64,000 bases of DNA from Agreia sp. Leaf283 (GCF_001422485.1 NZ_LMNF01000001.1:441900-505899), one strand, 5' to 3'; positions 37,594 through 47,198 are shown, counted from the stretch's first letter. Numbers and translations: made by a program. The notes: generated by a model not told the origin, from the letters alone.

Positions 37594-39333
37594 ATGACAG
37601 TCGAACTCACCGAGACTTCCGACGCGCCCGAATCGTCGTCGCAGGCATCCCTGATCGCGATCGGCAGCGGCACCGAGTGGTGGCGCTCCGCCGTGATCTA
37701 CCAGATCTACCCTCGATCGTTCGCCGACAGCGACGGCGACGGCATCGGCGATCTGCCCGGAATCACGAGCCGCCTCGAGTCACTCGCCGACCTCGGCGTC
37801 GACGCCATCTGGCTGTCGCCGTTCTTCACATCTCCGCAGCACGACGCGGGCTACGACGTGGCCGACTACGTCGATGTCGACCCCCTGTTCGGCACCCTGT
37901 CCGACTTCGACACGATGCTCGCTCGCGCGCACGAACTCGGCCTCAAGGTGATCGTCGACCTCGTTCCCAATCACACCTCCTGGGATCACGAGTGGTTCAA
38001 GGCCGCCCTCGCCGCGCCCGAAGGCAGCCCCGAACGCGATCGGTACATGTTCCGCGACGGCCTCGGCGAGAACGGCGAGATCGCCCCCAACAACTGGCAG
38101 TCCGTGTTCGGCGGCCCCATGTGGGAGCGCACGACCAACGCCGACGGCACCCCCGGCCAGTGGTACCTGCACATCTTCGACGTGAGCCAGCCCGACCTCA
38201 ACTGGGAGAATCCGTGGGTGCGCGAGCAGATGCTCGGCGTGCTGCGCTTCTGGCTCGATCGCGGCGTCGACGGCTTCAGGGTGGATGTCGCGCACGGCCT
38301 GATCAAGGAGGCCGGGCTTCCCGACTACACGCCTCCCGCCGACGCCGGCAGCATGGGCGGCGGATTGCCGCCGCTCGAGCCGGGCATCGACGCCGACGAG
38401 CCCGCGACCCCGCCCTATTGGGCGCAGGACGGCGTGCACGAGATCTACCGATCGTGGCACGCGGTGCTCGACGAGTACGAGGGCGACAGGGTGCTCTGCG
38501 CCGAGGCCTGGGTCGAGCCCCTCACCAAGCTCGCCCGCTGGGTGCGCCCCGACGAGATGCAGCAGGCGTTCAACTTCACCTACCTCTCGGCGTCGTGGAA
38601 CGCCCCCGAGCTGCGCACCGTCATCGACACGTCGATCCACGCGTTCGGCACGGTCGGAGCCCCCTCCACCTGGGTGCTGTCCAACCACGACGTGGTGCGT
38701 CACGCCAGCCGACTCGCACTCGGCGCGGACAACCTGCAGGGCGACGGCATCGGCCCCAAGTCCCCCGGCCTTCCCGACCCGGTGCTCGGACTCCGCCGCG
38801 CCCGCGCCGCCACGGCGCTGATGCTCGCCCTTCCCGGCAGCTCCTACGTCTACCAGGGCGAGGAACTGGGGCTACCCGAGGCCATCCACCTGCCCGACGA
38901 CGCGCGCCAGGACCCCACGTGGTTCCGCACCAAGGGCAAGCGATACGGGCGCGATGGATGCCGCGTGCCGATTCCCTGGGAGGCCGGCAAGCCCAGCTAC
39001 GGCTTCGGTCCCACGACCGCGAGCTGGTTGCCGCAGCCGGACGACTGGGACGAGTTCTCACGCGACAGCCAGAACGGCGTCGCCGGTTCGACACTCGAGC
39101 TCTACAAGCTGGCCCTCTCGCTGCGAGCCGAGCACGAGCTCGGAACGGGAGCGATCGACTGGCTGCCGGGCTACGGAGACGACGTGATCGCCTTCTCGAA
39201 CGGGGCGGTCACCGTGATCTCGAACATCGGCTCGGTGCCCGTCGAACTGCCCGTGGCGACGGTGCTGCTCGCGTCCGAGACGGTCGACGAGGGAGTTCTG
39301 CCCGTAGACACGACGGTCTGGCTCGCCAACTAG
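37594..39333 (+). CDS. GH13 alpha-glucosidase
   Basis: The 579-residue cytoplasmic enzyme has the conserved regions of GH13 exo-glucosidases: WWRSAVIYQIYPRSFADSDGDGIGDL, DLVPNHTS, nucleophile Asp231 in GFRVDVAHG, acid/base Glu304 in LCAEAWVEP and Asp366 in LSNHDVVRH. It belongs with oligo-1,6-glucosidase/maltase/sucrase-type enzymes and releases alpha-glucose. The sequence VDVAHG rather than VDVIN does not decide the linkage. The ATG at 37594 is predicted to be the transcript start. It stands alone, without a transporter. Confidence 0.92.
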   Translation: MTVELTETSDAPESSSQASLIAIGSGTEWWRSAVIYQIYPRSFADSDGDGIGDLPGITSRLESLADLGVDAIWLSPFFTSPQHDAGYDVADYVDVDPLFGTLSDFDTMLARAHELGLKVIVDLVPNHTSWDHEWFKAALAAPEGSPERDRYMFRDGLGENGEIAPNNWQSVFGGPMWERTTNADGTPGQWYLHIFDVSQPDLNWENPWVREQMLGVLRFWLDRGVDGFRVDVAHGLIKEAGLPDYTPPADAGSMGGGLPPLEPGIDADEPATPPYWAQDGVHEIYRSWHAVLDEYEGDRVLCAEAWVEPLTKLARWVRPDEMQQAFNFTYLSASWNAPELRTVIDTSIHAFGTVGAPSTWVLSNHDVVRHASRLALGADNLQGDGIGPKSPGLPDPVLGLRRARAATALMLALPGSSYVYQGEELGLPEAIHLPDDARQDPTWFRTKGKRYGRDGCRVPIPWEAGKPSYGFGPTTASWLPQPDDWDEFSRDSQNGVAGSTLELYKLALSLRAEHELGTGAIDWLPGYGDDVIAFSNGAVTVISNIGSVPVELPVATVLLASETVDEGVLPVDTTVWLAN

Positions 39334-39373
39334 CCCACGGGAGCCCGCCGCGGCCCCAGCACGCATCGACTCC

Positions 39374-39415
39374 TCGAAAAAGCACCCAAGAATCCGGTCT
39401 TGGGTGCTTTTTCGA
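39374..39415. terminator. Bidirectional intrinsic terminator
   Basis: A perfect 18-bp inverted repeat (39374-39391 and 39398-39415) with core AAAAAGCACCCAAGA and its complement, so A-runs and T-runs flank both sides. It lies between the convergent GH13 and M23 genes and should stop both transcripts. Confidence 0.9.
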
Positions 39416-39444
39416 CGAGTGAGTTCGAGGGAACCGATCCGCGC

Positions 39445-40935
39445 CTAGTTGGCGTACTGGTTGAGCCAGGGCATCGGGTCGATCGGGGTGTCGCCGGAGT
39501 CGTGGATCTCGAAGTGCAGGTGCGCACCCGTGGAGGTTCCGGTGCTGCCGACGTTGCCGACCTGCTGGCCGACCTTCACGTCTTCGCCCTTGCTCATGGC
39601 GACGGACGAGCACTGCATGTGGCCGTAGAGGCTCGCGAACTTCATGCCGTTGACGTTGTGATCGACGATGACGTAGCAGCCGTAGCCGCCGGCGTCGCTC
39701 TTCTGGGCGAGACGCACGGTGCCGTCGGCGATCACCTGGATGGGCGCGCCCATGCCCGGGTTGAAGTCGATGCCCTGATGGTTCGTGCTTCCGATGCCGC
39801 CGGGCGACGAGCGGTAGCCGAACCCGTCGCTGATGGGAACGCCCGTGGGGAACGGCCACTGGATGGTGCCGCTCGTGTCGTTCGAGAAGGTGTCGGCGGT
39901 GTTGAAGCCGGTCATCGACACCTTGGGAACGCTCGTGACCGTGTAGCCGTCGCGACCGACCTGCGAGGCGGATGCCTCGGCGTCGGTCTTCAGCTGCTGC
40001 TTGGCGGTCTCGCCGAGCGTGTTCTGCTGGGCCTGCACCTGCACGCTCTGCGAGATCGAGGCATCCGGCGTGGCGGCGAAGTAGGCCTCTGCCGGAAGCG
40101 ACGTCGCCACGGCGATTCCACCGGCCACAAGGAACGCGAACATGCCGAAGCTCTTCTTGGCCATCGACTTGGTCGACGGGCGGCGGCGGCGCTGCGGGAT
40201 CGCGGCCTCACCGGCTCCGGCTCCGGATGCGGCGGAGGCCGACTTGGGCGAGCTGACACGGGTCCGCTCCGCCGCAGCACTGGCTGCCCGGCGACCGGCC
40301 TTGGCACGGGGCGGCGTGTTCTCGTCGTCGGAGGAGTCGGACCCGGCACGGCGGCCCGGTCGGCGGCCCTGCGAAGGAGCCGGAACCTCGCCGAGAACAT
40401 CGGCCAGGCCGATGACCTTGGTGCCGGATGCCGGGGTGTTCGTCGATGCCGCATCGAGTGCGACGGGAAGGTCGACGGGCGAGTCGGTGGCGGAGGAATC
40501 GGGCCCTTCGACCGTGATATCGACGGCGGAGACGGCGGTGACGGTCTGCGTCACACCCGCAGCGACCTGCTCGGGCTCGGTCGTGGCGAAGGCGACGGCC
40601 GACGCGAGCTCCTCGGTCGAGGCTGCCGCGCGGCGCCCGCGTGGGCGGACGGCGTTCTCGAAGGCCATGCGCTCCGCTTCGCGCTCCTGGGCTTCGGAGA
40701 GGATGACGGGGGCGGCGGCCCCGGCGGCGCGAGCCGCCCTGCGGGTGAGCGGTGCGGCGGCCGCAGGCGCATCCGGTGTCTGGGTCGAGACCGACGAACT
40801 CGGCGGCGACACGACCGAAAGACCGGGCGAAGCCTGCCTTCTGGCCCTGCGCGACTGCGGTGCTGCGTCTGTCACGGGCGTTGAACCGTCGGCCTCAGAC
40901 GAGAGATCATCTGGACGGGGGTTGTGACGAGCCAA
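39445..40935 (-). CDS. M23 family metallopeptidase
   Basis: The 496-residue protein has a long Arg/Ala/Ser-rich cytoplasmic N-terminus of about 260 residues, one membrane segment (KKSFGMFAFLVAGGIAVATSL) and a C-terminal M23 (LytM) domain. Its zinc site is visible in NHQGIDFNPG (His and Asp) and AHLHFEIHD (the second His pair). It would cut peptidoglycan cross-bridge peptides during growth or division, from a position in the membrane. The start is uncertain: a TTG at 40935 opens the frame, and a shorter form is possible. Confidence 0.85.
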   Translation of the reverse strand: MARHNPRPDDLSSEADGSTPVTDAAPQSRRARRQASPGLSVVSPPSSSVSTQTPDAPAAAAPLTRRAARAAGAAAPVILSEAQEREAERMAFENAVRPRGRRAAASTEELASAVAFATTEPEQVAAGVTQTVTAVSAVDITVEGPDSSATDSPVDLPVALDAASTNTPASGTKVIGLADVLGEVPAPSQGRRPGRRAGSDSSDDENTPPRAKAGRRAASAAAERTRVSSPKSASAASGAGAGEAAIPQRRRRPSTKSMAKKSFGMFAFLVAGGIAVATSLPAEAYFAATPDASISQSVQVQAQQNTLGETAKQQLKTDAEASASQVGRDGYTVTSVPKVSMTGFNTADTFSNDTSGTIQWPFPTGVPISDGFGYRSSPGGIGSTNHQGIDFNPGMGAPIQVIADGTVRLAQKSDAGGYGCYVIVDHNVNGMKFASLYGHMQCSSVAMSKGEDVKVGQQVGNVGSTGTSTGAHLHFEIHDSGDTPIDPMPWLNQYAN

Positions 40936-41088
40936 GGCGCAGGAATTCCAATACCGATTCGGGTTTTCAGTGGATGGGCGTCTCGTACCAACTCGGGTAA
41001 GCGGAAGACGCGACTGTCGACACTAACGGCAGAGTCTGAAAATTCCCGCAGAGTGAGACGATTCAGTACGGTCTGCGCCCGAGTGAGG

Positions 41089-41913
41089 TCAGATCAGGCC
41101 GGCGGATGCGTAGAGATCGCGCAGGATCGGCTCGAGTTCGCCGGCCAGCGTCTCATCGGCCGCGAGCAGGAAGCGGATGCTCTCGGCGTCGCCGTCGAAG
41201 CCGCCGACGTGGCCGCCTGCCTCGCGGACGACCAGAGCGCCGGCCGCGTGATCCCAGGCATTGAGGCCGCGTTCGGCATAGGCGTCGAGGCGGCCCGCGG
41301 CCACCCAGCACAGGTCGAGCGAGGCCGAGCCCGCTCGACGGATGTCACGAACCTGCCCGAGGATTCCGGCCAGCACCTGGCCTTGGCGCGAGCGCGTCTC
41401 TGCGCTGTACGAGAACCCCGTGCTGAGGAGGGTCTGCTCGAGCGAGACGCCGGAATTGACCTGCAGCTGCTGCGAACCGAGGTATGCCCCGCCGCCCTGG
41501 GCCGCCGTGAAGACCTCTCCGTTCGCTGGGTTCACCACGCAGCCTGCGAGCGCATTCCACTCCGCGGGGTCGGATCCTCCCTCGACCACGGCGATGCTCA
41601 CGGCGTACTGCGGAATTCCGTAGAGGTAGTTGACGGTGCCGTCGATGGGGTCCACGATCCAGGTGAGTCCGGAGCCGCCGGTCGTGCCCGTCGACTCCTC
41701 GCCCAGGAAGCCGTCGTCCGGCCGCACGTCTGCGATGGCGGCGCGCACGTAGGCCTCGACCTCGCGGTCGGCCAGTGTCACCACGTCGACGATGGAGGAC
41801 TTCGTGGCGGCGACCTCGACCCCCTCGGCCCTGCGGCGAGCGGCGAGAGCTCCCGCTTCGAGGCCGACTCGGCGGGCGATGGTGAGCAGGTCGGTGTTCG
41901 CAGCGATCGTCAT
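41089..41913 (-). CDS. Inositol monophosphatase family protein
   Basis: The 274-residue protein has the metal-binding motifs of the lithium-sensitive phosphatase fold: GFLGEESTG, WIVDPIDGTVNYLYG and WDHAAGALVVREAGG. It removes phosphate from inositol phosphates, histidinol phosphate or similar small phosphates. The ATG at 41913 is chosen; sequence upstream of it in the frame does not look coding. CAGGCT lies 6 nt upstream of the start. Confidence 0.88.
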   Translation of the reverse strand: MTIAANTDLLTIARRVGLEAGALAARRRAEGVEVAATKSSIVDVVTLADREVEAYVRAAIADVRPDDGFLGEESTGTTGGSGLTWIVDPIDGTVNYLYGIPQYAVSIAVVEGGSDPAEWNALAGCVVNPANGEVFTAAQGGGAYLGSQQLQVNSGVSLEQTLLSTGFSYSAETRSRQGQVLAGILGQVRDIRRAGSASLDLCWVAAGRLDAYAERGLNAWDHAAGALVVREAGGHVGGFDGDAESIRFLLAADETLAGELEPILRDLYASAGLI

Positions 41914-42127
41914 GGGTAGAGCCTGACACAGCGGGCGCGGGCCCCCGGAACCGGCAACGGTGACCGCGACGATATGGGGGTTACGCCGCGGCCACCGCCG
42001 GAGGGACATCCGCACGCGAATGCCCTCATGAAAAGAGACGTGTCATGGGCGTCTCCATTACGCCGCCGTGGGAGAAATAGTGAGAAAATTTTGCGATCGG
42101 CGCGGATGGGCGTTCCGCGGCATCGCG

Positions 42128-42418
42128 TCACTGGTCGGTGCGCGCCTCGTGAACGTGCAATTCCAGGTCGATGAAGGCAGCGATCATGGCCCGATACGTG
42201 CTCTCGACGACCTCGGGCGACGCGGCCGCGTCGGCTGCGAGGGAACGCACCTTCGCGATGACCGCCTCCACTCGATCGGGAGCACGCACCGCCGCCCTGT
42301 CGGTCTTGAGCCTTCCAGCCTCGACCACCCAGGCCTGGCGGCGCCCGATGAGCTCGACTATCTCGCGGTCGATGTCGTCGATGCGTCGACGCACCTCGTC
42401 GATCGTGGGGTTCTGCAT
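42128..42418 (-). CDS. Chorismate mutase (AroQ type)
   Basis: The 96-residue all-helical protein has the AroQ pattern: VRRRIDDIDREIVELIGRRQAWVVEAGRLK, with the Arg, Lys and Arg/Gln residues that hold chorismate, and the C-terminal helix YRAMIAAFIDLELHVHE. It converts chorismate to prephenate for Phe and Tyr synthesis. Its length is that of monofunctional AroQ. TAGACT lies 7 nt before the ATG, so it is probably leaderless. It is divergent from the next lacI gene. Confidence 0.9.
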   Translation of the reverse strand: MQNPTIDEVRRRIDDIDREIVELIGRRQAWVVEAGRLKTDRAAVRAPDRVEAVIAKVRSLAADAAASPEVVESTYRAMIAAFIDLELHVHEARTDQ

Positions 42419-42511
42419 GCTCAGGAGTCTAGAGAACTGCGAAGCAGACGAGGCGAAACGAACGCCGGCAGGCGAGGAGAAGACACTAGTGTCGTTCCCG
42501 GAGGATGGCTC

Positions 42512-43510
42512 ATGAAAAGCGACGGCAGACCCGCGACGATCTACGACGTCGCGCGCCAGGCCGGGGTCTCCCACCAGACCGTTACTCGCCTGCTCAGCGG
42601 TTTCGAAGGCATACGACCGGCGACCCGGGCGCGCGTCGAGGAGGCCATCGCCTCTCTGGAGTACCGACCGAACCGGGCCGCTCGACTCCTGCGCACCAAC
42701 CGCTCGAATCGCATCGGAGCGCTGGCGCAGGAGATGACCAAGAGCGGGCCCTCGATGGTCATCAAAGGCGCCAGCCGGCGGGCGCACGAGGTCGGCTACG
42801 TGCTCGACATCGTGATGGTCGACGGATACGACGACAACTCGATCCTCGATGTGCTGACCACGTTCCAGCACGATCGGGTCGCGGGCATCCTCGCCACGGC
42901 TCAGACGGAGCAGATGCAGCAGATCTTCCTGTCGCTTCCCATCACGGTGCCGATGCAGATGGGCTCCCACGTCGACGACCCTGCGGGACGCCACGACATC
43001 CAGGCGAAGACCGGCCAGTTGGCCGCGCAGCACCTCGCCGGCCTCGGCCACCGCAAAGCGCTCGTCATCAGCGGCGGCCGCGACTGGATGTCTGCACAGG
43101 AACGACTCAAAGGGTTCCAGGCCGAGGGTCTTCGGTCGGGAATCGAGGTGCTGGTCGAGTACGGCGACTGGACACCTGAATCGGGCTACCGCATCGGTCG
43201 GGGGCTCGACCTCGACGCCGGGATCACGGCCATTTTCGCCGAGAACGACCACATGGCCCTGGGTGCGATACGTGCGTTGCACGAGCGGGGCTGCGAAGCC
43301 CCCCGCGATATCAGCATCATGGGCGTCGACGACATTCTCGAGTCCCGCTACCTCACTCCGCCGCTGACCACGGTGGCGATCGACTTCGAGGCCGAGGGGC
43401 GTTTCGCGATCGATCTGCTCGTCTCGCGGGTCGACGGCGCCGAACGGCCGGGGCCGGAGCGAGTTCCGGCGCCCCGGCTCATAGAGCGAGAATCCACCCG
43501 AGCGATCTAG
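42512..43510 (+). CDS. LacI family transcriptional regulator
   Basis: The 332-residue protein has a helix-turn-helix (TIYDVARQAGVSHQTVTRLLSGFEGIRPATRARVEEAI), hinge (YRPNRAARLLRT) and effector domain (GIEVLVEYGDW; AIFAENDHMALGAIRALHERG; DISIMGVDDILESRYLTPPLTTV). GGAGGA is the ribosome-binding site. A perfect 12-bp palindrome GACACTAGTGTC at 42482-42493 lies in its own promoter region. It is 145 nt upstream of the first GH42 gene on the same strand and is probably the repressor of that operon. Confidence 0.9.
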   Translation: MKSDGRPATIYDVARQAGVSHQTVTRLLSGFEGIRPATRARVEEAIASLEYRPNRAARLLRTNRSNRIGALAQEMTKSGPSMVIKGASRRAHEVGYVLDIVMVDGYDDNSILDVLTTFQHDRVAGILATAQTEQMQQIFLSLPITVPMQMGSHVDDPAGRHDIQAKTGQLAAQHLAGLGHRKALVISGGRDWMSAQERLKGFQAEGLRSGIEVLVEYGDWTPESGYRIGRGLDLDAGITAIFAENDHMALGAIRALHERGCEAPRDISIMGVDDILESRYLTPPLTTVAIDFEAEGRFAIDLLVSRVDGAERPGPERVPAPRLIERESTRAI

Positions 43511-43549
43511 GGCCTCATCAGCCTTTTCTCCAACGGGAAAAACTGACTG

Positions 43550-43607
43550 TTGCATTCGGCGACTCCGTGTCGTAGTTTTCACTCAGCCGAATGTTGTCGA
43601 CAACATT
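43550..43607 (+). promoter_or_regulatory. Promoter and palindromic operator of the GH42 operon
   Basis: TTGCAT (43550-43555) and TAGTTT (43573-43578) are 17 bp apart. Just downstream is the perfect 18-bp palindrome AATGTTGTCGACAACATT (43590-43607). Its place after the start point fits a repressor block. The centre GTCGAC differs from the usual LacI CG centre. Confidence 0.6.
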
Positions 43608-43655
43608 TGTAGAAGCATCCGGCTGATCACCTCGACAACGGAGTCACAGACAGCC

Positions 43656-45752
43656 ATGCAACGACGCTTCCCTGCACTGACCGATCGCATTCTCTTCGGC
43701 GCCGCCTACTACGCCGAGTACCAGCGCTCAGGCACCCTCGACCGCGACCTCGACCTGATGGTCGAGGCCGGATTCACGGTCATCCGCGTAGGCGAGTCGG
43801 TGTGGTCGACCTGGGAGCCGCGCGACGGCGAGTTCGACCTCGAGTGGCTGCTGCCGGTTCTCGACGGGGCTCACGCCCGAGGAATCTCGGTGATCCTCGG
43901 AACGCCGACCTACGCGGTTCCGCCGTGGCTGCAGCGCATCCATCCGGAGATCGCCGCCGAGAACGCCGACGGCTCCACCGTCGGCTGGGGCCAGCGCCAG
44001 GAGATGGACTACTCGCATCCGACGTTCCGCTGGTACGCCGAGCGCATCATCCGCGCCGTCGTCGGACGCTACGCCGAACACCCGGCCGTGATCGGATACC
44101 AGGTCGACAACGAACCCGGCCAGCAACTGGCCCACAACCACCACGTCATGCAGGGCTTCCTCGAATGGCTCCGCGCCAAGTACGGCACCCTCGAGAACCT
44201 GAACGAGCAGTGGGGCCTCGTCTACTGGTCTCACCGCCTCAGCGAATGGGCCGACCTCTGGACCCCGAAGGGCAACCTACAGCCGCAGTACGCGCTGGAG
44301 TGGCGCCGCTACCACTCTGCGCTGGTGACCGAGTTCATCGGCTGGGAGGCCGACATCGTGCGCGAGTACGCGAACGAGGGGCAGTTCGTGACGACGTGCA
44401 TCAGCTACAACCGGCCCCCGGTGAGCGACGACGAACTCGTCGAACGACTCGACATCACCGCCGGCAATCCCTACTACCGCATGCAGGACGGGCTCTCGAA
44501 CGTCGTCGAGACCCGCGCGGACGCCCCGTGGTGGACATCCGGGCCCTGGGCACTGTTCGGGCAGGCCGACCGCATGTACTCGACCTCGCAGGACAGGTTC
44601 CTCGTGACCGAGACGAACGCGCAGTCGATCGGCGGCCACTGGCAGAACCAGCCGCCGTATCCGGGGCAGATCGTGCAGGCCGGGCTCGCCCTCGTCTCCC
44701 GCGGCGCACGCATGATCGAGTACTGGCATTGGCACACCCTGCACTTCGGCGTCGAGACCTACTGGGGTGGCGTGCTCCCGCACAGCCAGCGCCCCGGCCG
44801 CATCTACCGCGAGGTCGCCGAGCTCGGATCGATCCTCGGCACGCTCGGCTCCGAGCTCGAGGGCTACACCCCGAGTGCGGATGCCGCGATCATCTGGTCG
44901 ACCGACACCCGGTGGTCGTTCCAGTCGTACCCGCCCCTCGCGAAGCCAGACGGCGACCGCGACCCCGAGTCGTACCAGCGCATCTACGACAGCTTCTACC
45001 GGGGCGCGCACGACGCCGGCCTGCAACTGCGTGTGCTGCACGACCGTCAGTTCGCCGCACTCGATCCGGCCGAACTGGCCCGCGACATCCCGATTCTGTT
45101 CGCCCCGGCCGTCTACGTGGCCGACGACGCGCTGCTCGATCAGCTGCGCGCCTACGCCGAGGCGGGCGGGCACCTCGTGCTCGGCCCCCGCACCGGCTAC
45201 GGAGACGAGCTCGCCCGGGCCCGCCGCGGCGTCGCCCCCGACCGCCTCGCCGAGGCGGCCGGAGCCTGGTACGAGGAGTACTCGAATCTCGACGCGCCCG
45301 TCGCAGTCGTGTCGACGGGGCAGCTCGAGCTCGCGCCTTCCGCGAGCGCCACGGCGTGGGCCGACGGCGTGATCGCCGACGGGGCCGAGGTGCTCGCCAC
45401 CTACGACCACCACTTCCTCGGGCGGTTCGCCGCCGTCACGAGCACACCCTTCGGAGCCGGACGCATCACCTACGTGGGCACGGTGCCCGATGCAGGGCTC
45501 TCGTCATCCGTCGCCCGCTGGGTGAAGGGCGACACCGTGAAGACCGGATGGCCGGTGCCGGCCGCGGTGTCGGTCGTCTCCGGCTCGAGCGACGCGCACG
45601 ACACCATCTGGTTCGTGCACAACTGGTCGCCCGATGCCGTCACCGTGACGGCCCCCGCATCCCTCACCGATCTCGTCGACGGCGCCGCCGTCGCGCACGG
45701 GTCGGACATTCTCCTCGCCCCCTGGTCCGTCAGGGTTCTCAGCGAGGACTGA
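43656..45752 (+). CDS. GH42 beta-galactosidase
   Basis: The 698-residue cytoplasmic enzyme opens FGAAYYAEYQ and has the GH42 barrel, with acid/base Glu153 in YQVDNEPGQQL and nucleophile Glu319 in LVTETNAQSIG, a middle trimerisation domain (PILFAPAVYVADDALLDQLRAYAEAGGHLVLGPRTGY) and a small C-terminal beta domain. It releases beta-linked galactose from short oligosaccharides, such as beta-1,3/1,4/1,6-galactobiose, rather than from polymers. It is the first gene of the operon with a binding protein, two permeases and another GH42 enzyme. Confidence 0.93.
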   Translation: MQRRFPALTDRILFGAAYYAEYQRSGTLDRDLDLMVEAGFTVIRVGESVWSTWEPRDGEFDLEWLLPVLDGAHARGISVILGTPTYAVPPWLQRIHPEIAAENADGSTVGWGQRQEMDYSHPTFRWYAERIIRAVVGRYAEHPAVIGYQVDNEPGQQLAHNHHVMQGFLEWLRAKYGTLENLNEQWGLVYWSHRLSEWADLWTPKGNLQPQYALEWRRYHSALVTEFIGWEADIVREYANEGQFVTTCISYNRPPVSDDELVERLDITAGNPYYRMQDGLSNVVETRADAPWWTSGPWALFGQADRMYSTSQDRFLVTETNAQSIGGHWQNQPPYPGQIVQAGLALVSRGARMIEYWHWHTLHFGVETYWGGVLPHSQRPGRIYREVAELGSILGTLGSELEGYTPSADAAIIWSTDTRWSFQSYPPLAKPDGDRDPESYQRIYDSFYRGAHDAGLQLRVLHDRQFAALDPAELARDIPILFAPAVYVADDALLDQLRAYAEAGGHLVLGPRTGYGDELARARRGVAPDRLAEAAGAWYEEYSNLDAPVAVVSTGQLELAPSASATAWADGVIADGAEVLATYDHHFLGRFAAVTSTPFGAGRITYVGTVPDAGLSSSVARWVKGDTVKTGWPVPAAVSVVSGSSDAHDTIWFVHNWSPDAVTVTAPASLTDLVDGAAVAHGSDILLAPWSVRVLSED

Positions 45753-45802
45753 CCGTTCGCCACCGGGCGAACGTGAACCACTCACACAAAAGGAAAGGTC
45801 AC

Positions 45803-47158
45803 ATGCGAACCACAGCACGCCGCACAGCACTGTCGCTGGGCACCATCGTCGTCACGGCCGGACTCCTGCTGACGGGCTGCACCAGCCCCGGAAGCTCGAC
45901 GACCGACAAGACGACCGTGTCGCAGGCCGACATCGACAAGGCCCTCGACACCCCCACCAAGCTCACCTTCTGGACCTGGGTTCCCGACATCGAGAACGAG
46001 GTCGCCCTCTTCGAGAAGAAGTACCCGAAGATCGACGTCGAGGTCGTGAACGTGGGCAACGGCGCCGATGAGTACACCAAGCTGCGCACGGCATTGAAGG
46101 CGGGCAAGGGCGCCCCGGATGTCGCGCAGATCGAATACCAGTACCTCTCGTCGTTCCGGTTGACCGACAGCCTCGCCGACCTCACGCCGTACGGCGCGGC
46201 GGATCTGTCGGACGAATACGTCGAGTGGGTCTGGAACCAGGTGCAGACGGAGGACGGCTCGGTCTGGGCGATCCCGCAGGACTCCGGCCCCCTCGGCAAT
46301 CTCTACCGCAGCGACATCCTGGCGCAGGCCGGCATCACCGAGGCCCCCACCACGTGGGCGCAGTACGCCGAGGACGCCGCGACGATCAAGGCGGCGACCG
46401 GCTCCTACATCTCGAACATGCCGGGCAACGACCCCGGCCAGATGGTCGGACTCTTCTGGCAGGCCGGCGCGAAGCCGTTCGGCTACGACGGCGACAAGAC
46501 AGTGAAGGTCGACATCGCCAGCGACGAGACGAAGAAGGTCGTCGACTACTGGAACGACCTCATCCAGAAGGACCTCGTCTCGGTCGATCCCGACTTCAAC
46601 GACAGCTTCTACCAGAGCCTCGCGTCGGGCAAGTACGCCGGATGGGTGACCGCCGCCTGGGCTCCCGTGTTCCTGCAGGGAACCGCCGCCAACACCTCGG
46701 GCAAGTGGACCGCGGCCAAGATCCCGCAGTGGAACGAGGGTGACGACGTGTCGGGCAACTGGGGCGGGTCGTCGGATGTCGTGCTCAAGACGAGCGAGAA
46801 CCCGATCGCCGCGTACGAACTCGCCAAGTTCATCAACAACGACCCCGAGTCGACGTTGAAGTTCGCGACCGACCAGTTCCTGTTCCCGACCAAGACCGAC
46901 ACCCTCGCCGACCCGGCATTCGTCGATCAGGAGGCGGAGTTCTACGGAGGACAGAAGGTCAACGAGCTCTTTGCCGGAGTCTCCGACACCGTCGACGTCT
47001 CGTTCGAGTGGCTGCCGTTCATGGACTACGTCTACTCGAGCTACAACGAGACGCTCGGAAAGGCGATCGCCGACAAGACCGACCTCTCGACCGCCCTCCA
47101 GGCCTGGGACGACGAGGTCACCGCGTACGCGAAGAAGCAGGGCTTCACGGTCGAGTAG
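45803..47158 (+). CDS. Sugar ABC transporter substrate-binding lipoprotein
   Basis: The 451-residue precursor has signal peptide and lipobox LLTGC (Cys26). The mature part shows the family 1 binding-protein fold: KLTFWTWVPDIENEVALFEKKYPKIDVEVV, GKGAPDVAQIEYQYL and VWAIPQDSGPLGNLYRSDILAQAGI. AAAGGAAAGG is a strong ribosome-binding site. It sits 50 nt after the first GH42 gene and 90 nt before the permease genes, with a hairpin in the latter gap. It probably binds galacto-oligosaccharides. Confidence 0.92.
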   Translation: MRTTARRTALSLGTIVVTAGLLLTGCTSPGSSTTDKTTVSQADIDKALDTPTKLTFWTWVPDIENEVALFEKKYPKIDVEVVNVGNGADEYTKLRTALKAGKGAPDVAQIEYQYLSSFRLTDSLADLTPYGAADLSDEYVEWVWNQVQTEDGSVWAIPQDSGPLGNLYRSDILAQAGITEAPTTWAQYAEDAATIKAATGSYISNMPGNDPGQMVGLFWQAGAKPFGYDGDKTVKVDIASDETKKVVDYWNDLIQKDLVSVDPDFNDSFYQSLASGKYAGWVTAAWAPVFLQGTAANTSGKWTAAKIPQWNEGDDVSGNWGGSSDVVLKTSENPIAAYELAKFINNDPESTLKFATDQFLFPTKTDTLADPAFVDQEAEFYGGQKVNELFAGVSDTVDVSFEWLPFMDYVYSSYNETLGKAIADKTDLSTALQAWDDEVTAYAKKQGFTVE

Positions 47159-47164
47159 CCACGA

Positions 47165-47198
47165 GCGGGTGCCGTGCGTCGACGCGGGCGGCACCCGC
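47165..47198 (+). terminator. Intra-operon hairpin after the binding-protein gene
   Basis: GCGGGTGCC (47165-47173) pairs with GGCACCCGC (47190-47198) and is followed by TTTCCCC. It could partly terminate or protect the upstream message, as in malE-malF, giving more binding protein than permease. Confidence 0.55.

Noticed and set aside
40936-41088. Cyclic di-AMP riboswitch upstream of the M23 peptidase
   Set aside because: Such switches precede wall hydrolase genes in actinobacteria, but I could not find the conserved core here.
41974-42174. Small plus-strand ORF between the phosphatase and chorismate mutase genes
   Set aside because: It lacks a ribosome-binding site, overlaps the chorismate mutase gene and has an Arg/Pro-rich shadow-like composition.
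43802-47158. An 1118-residue reading ending in the sugar-binding protein
   Set aside because: Its first two-thirds is an off-frame reading of the GH42 gene; the lipoprotein signal begins at 45803 behind a strong ribosome-binding site.
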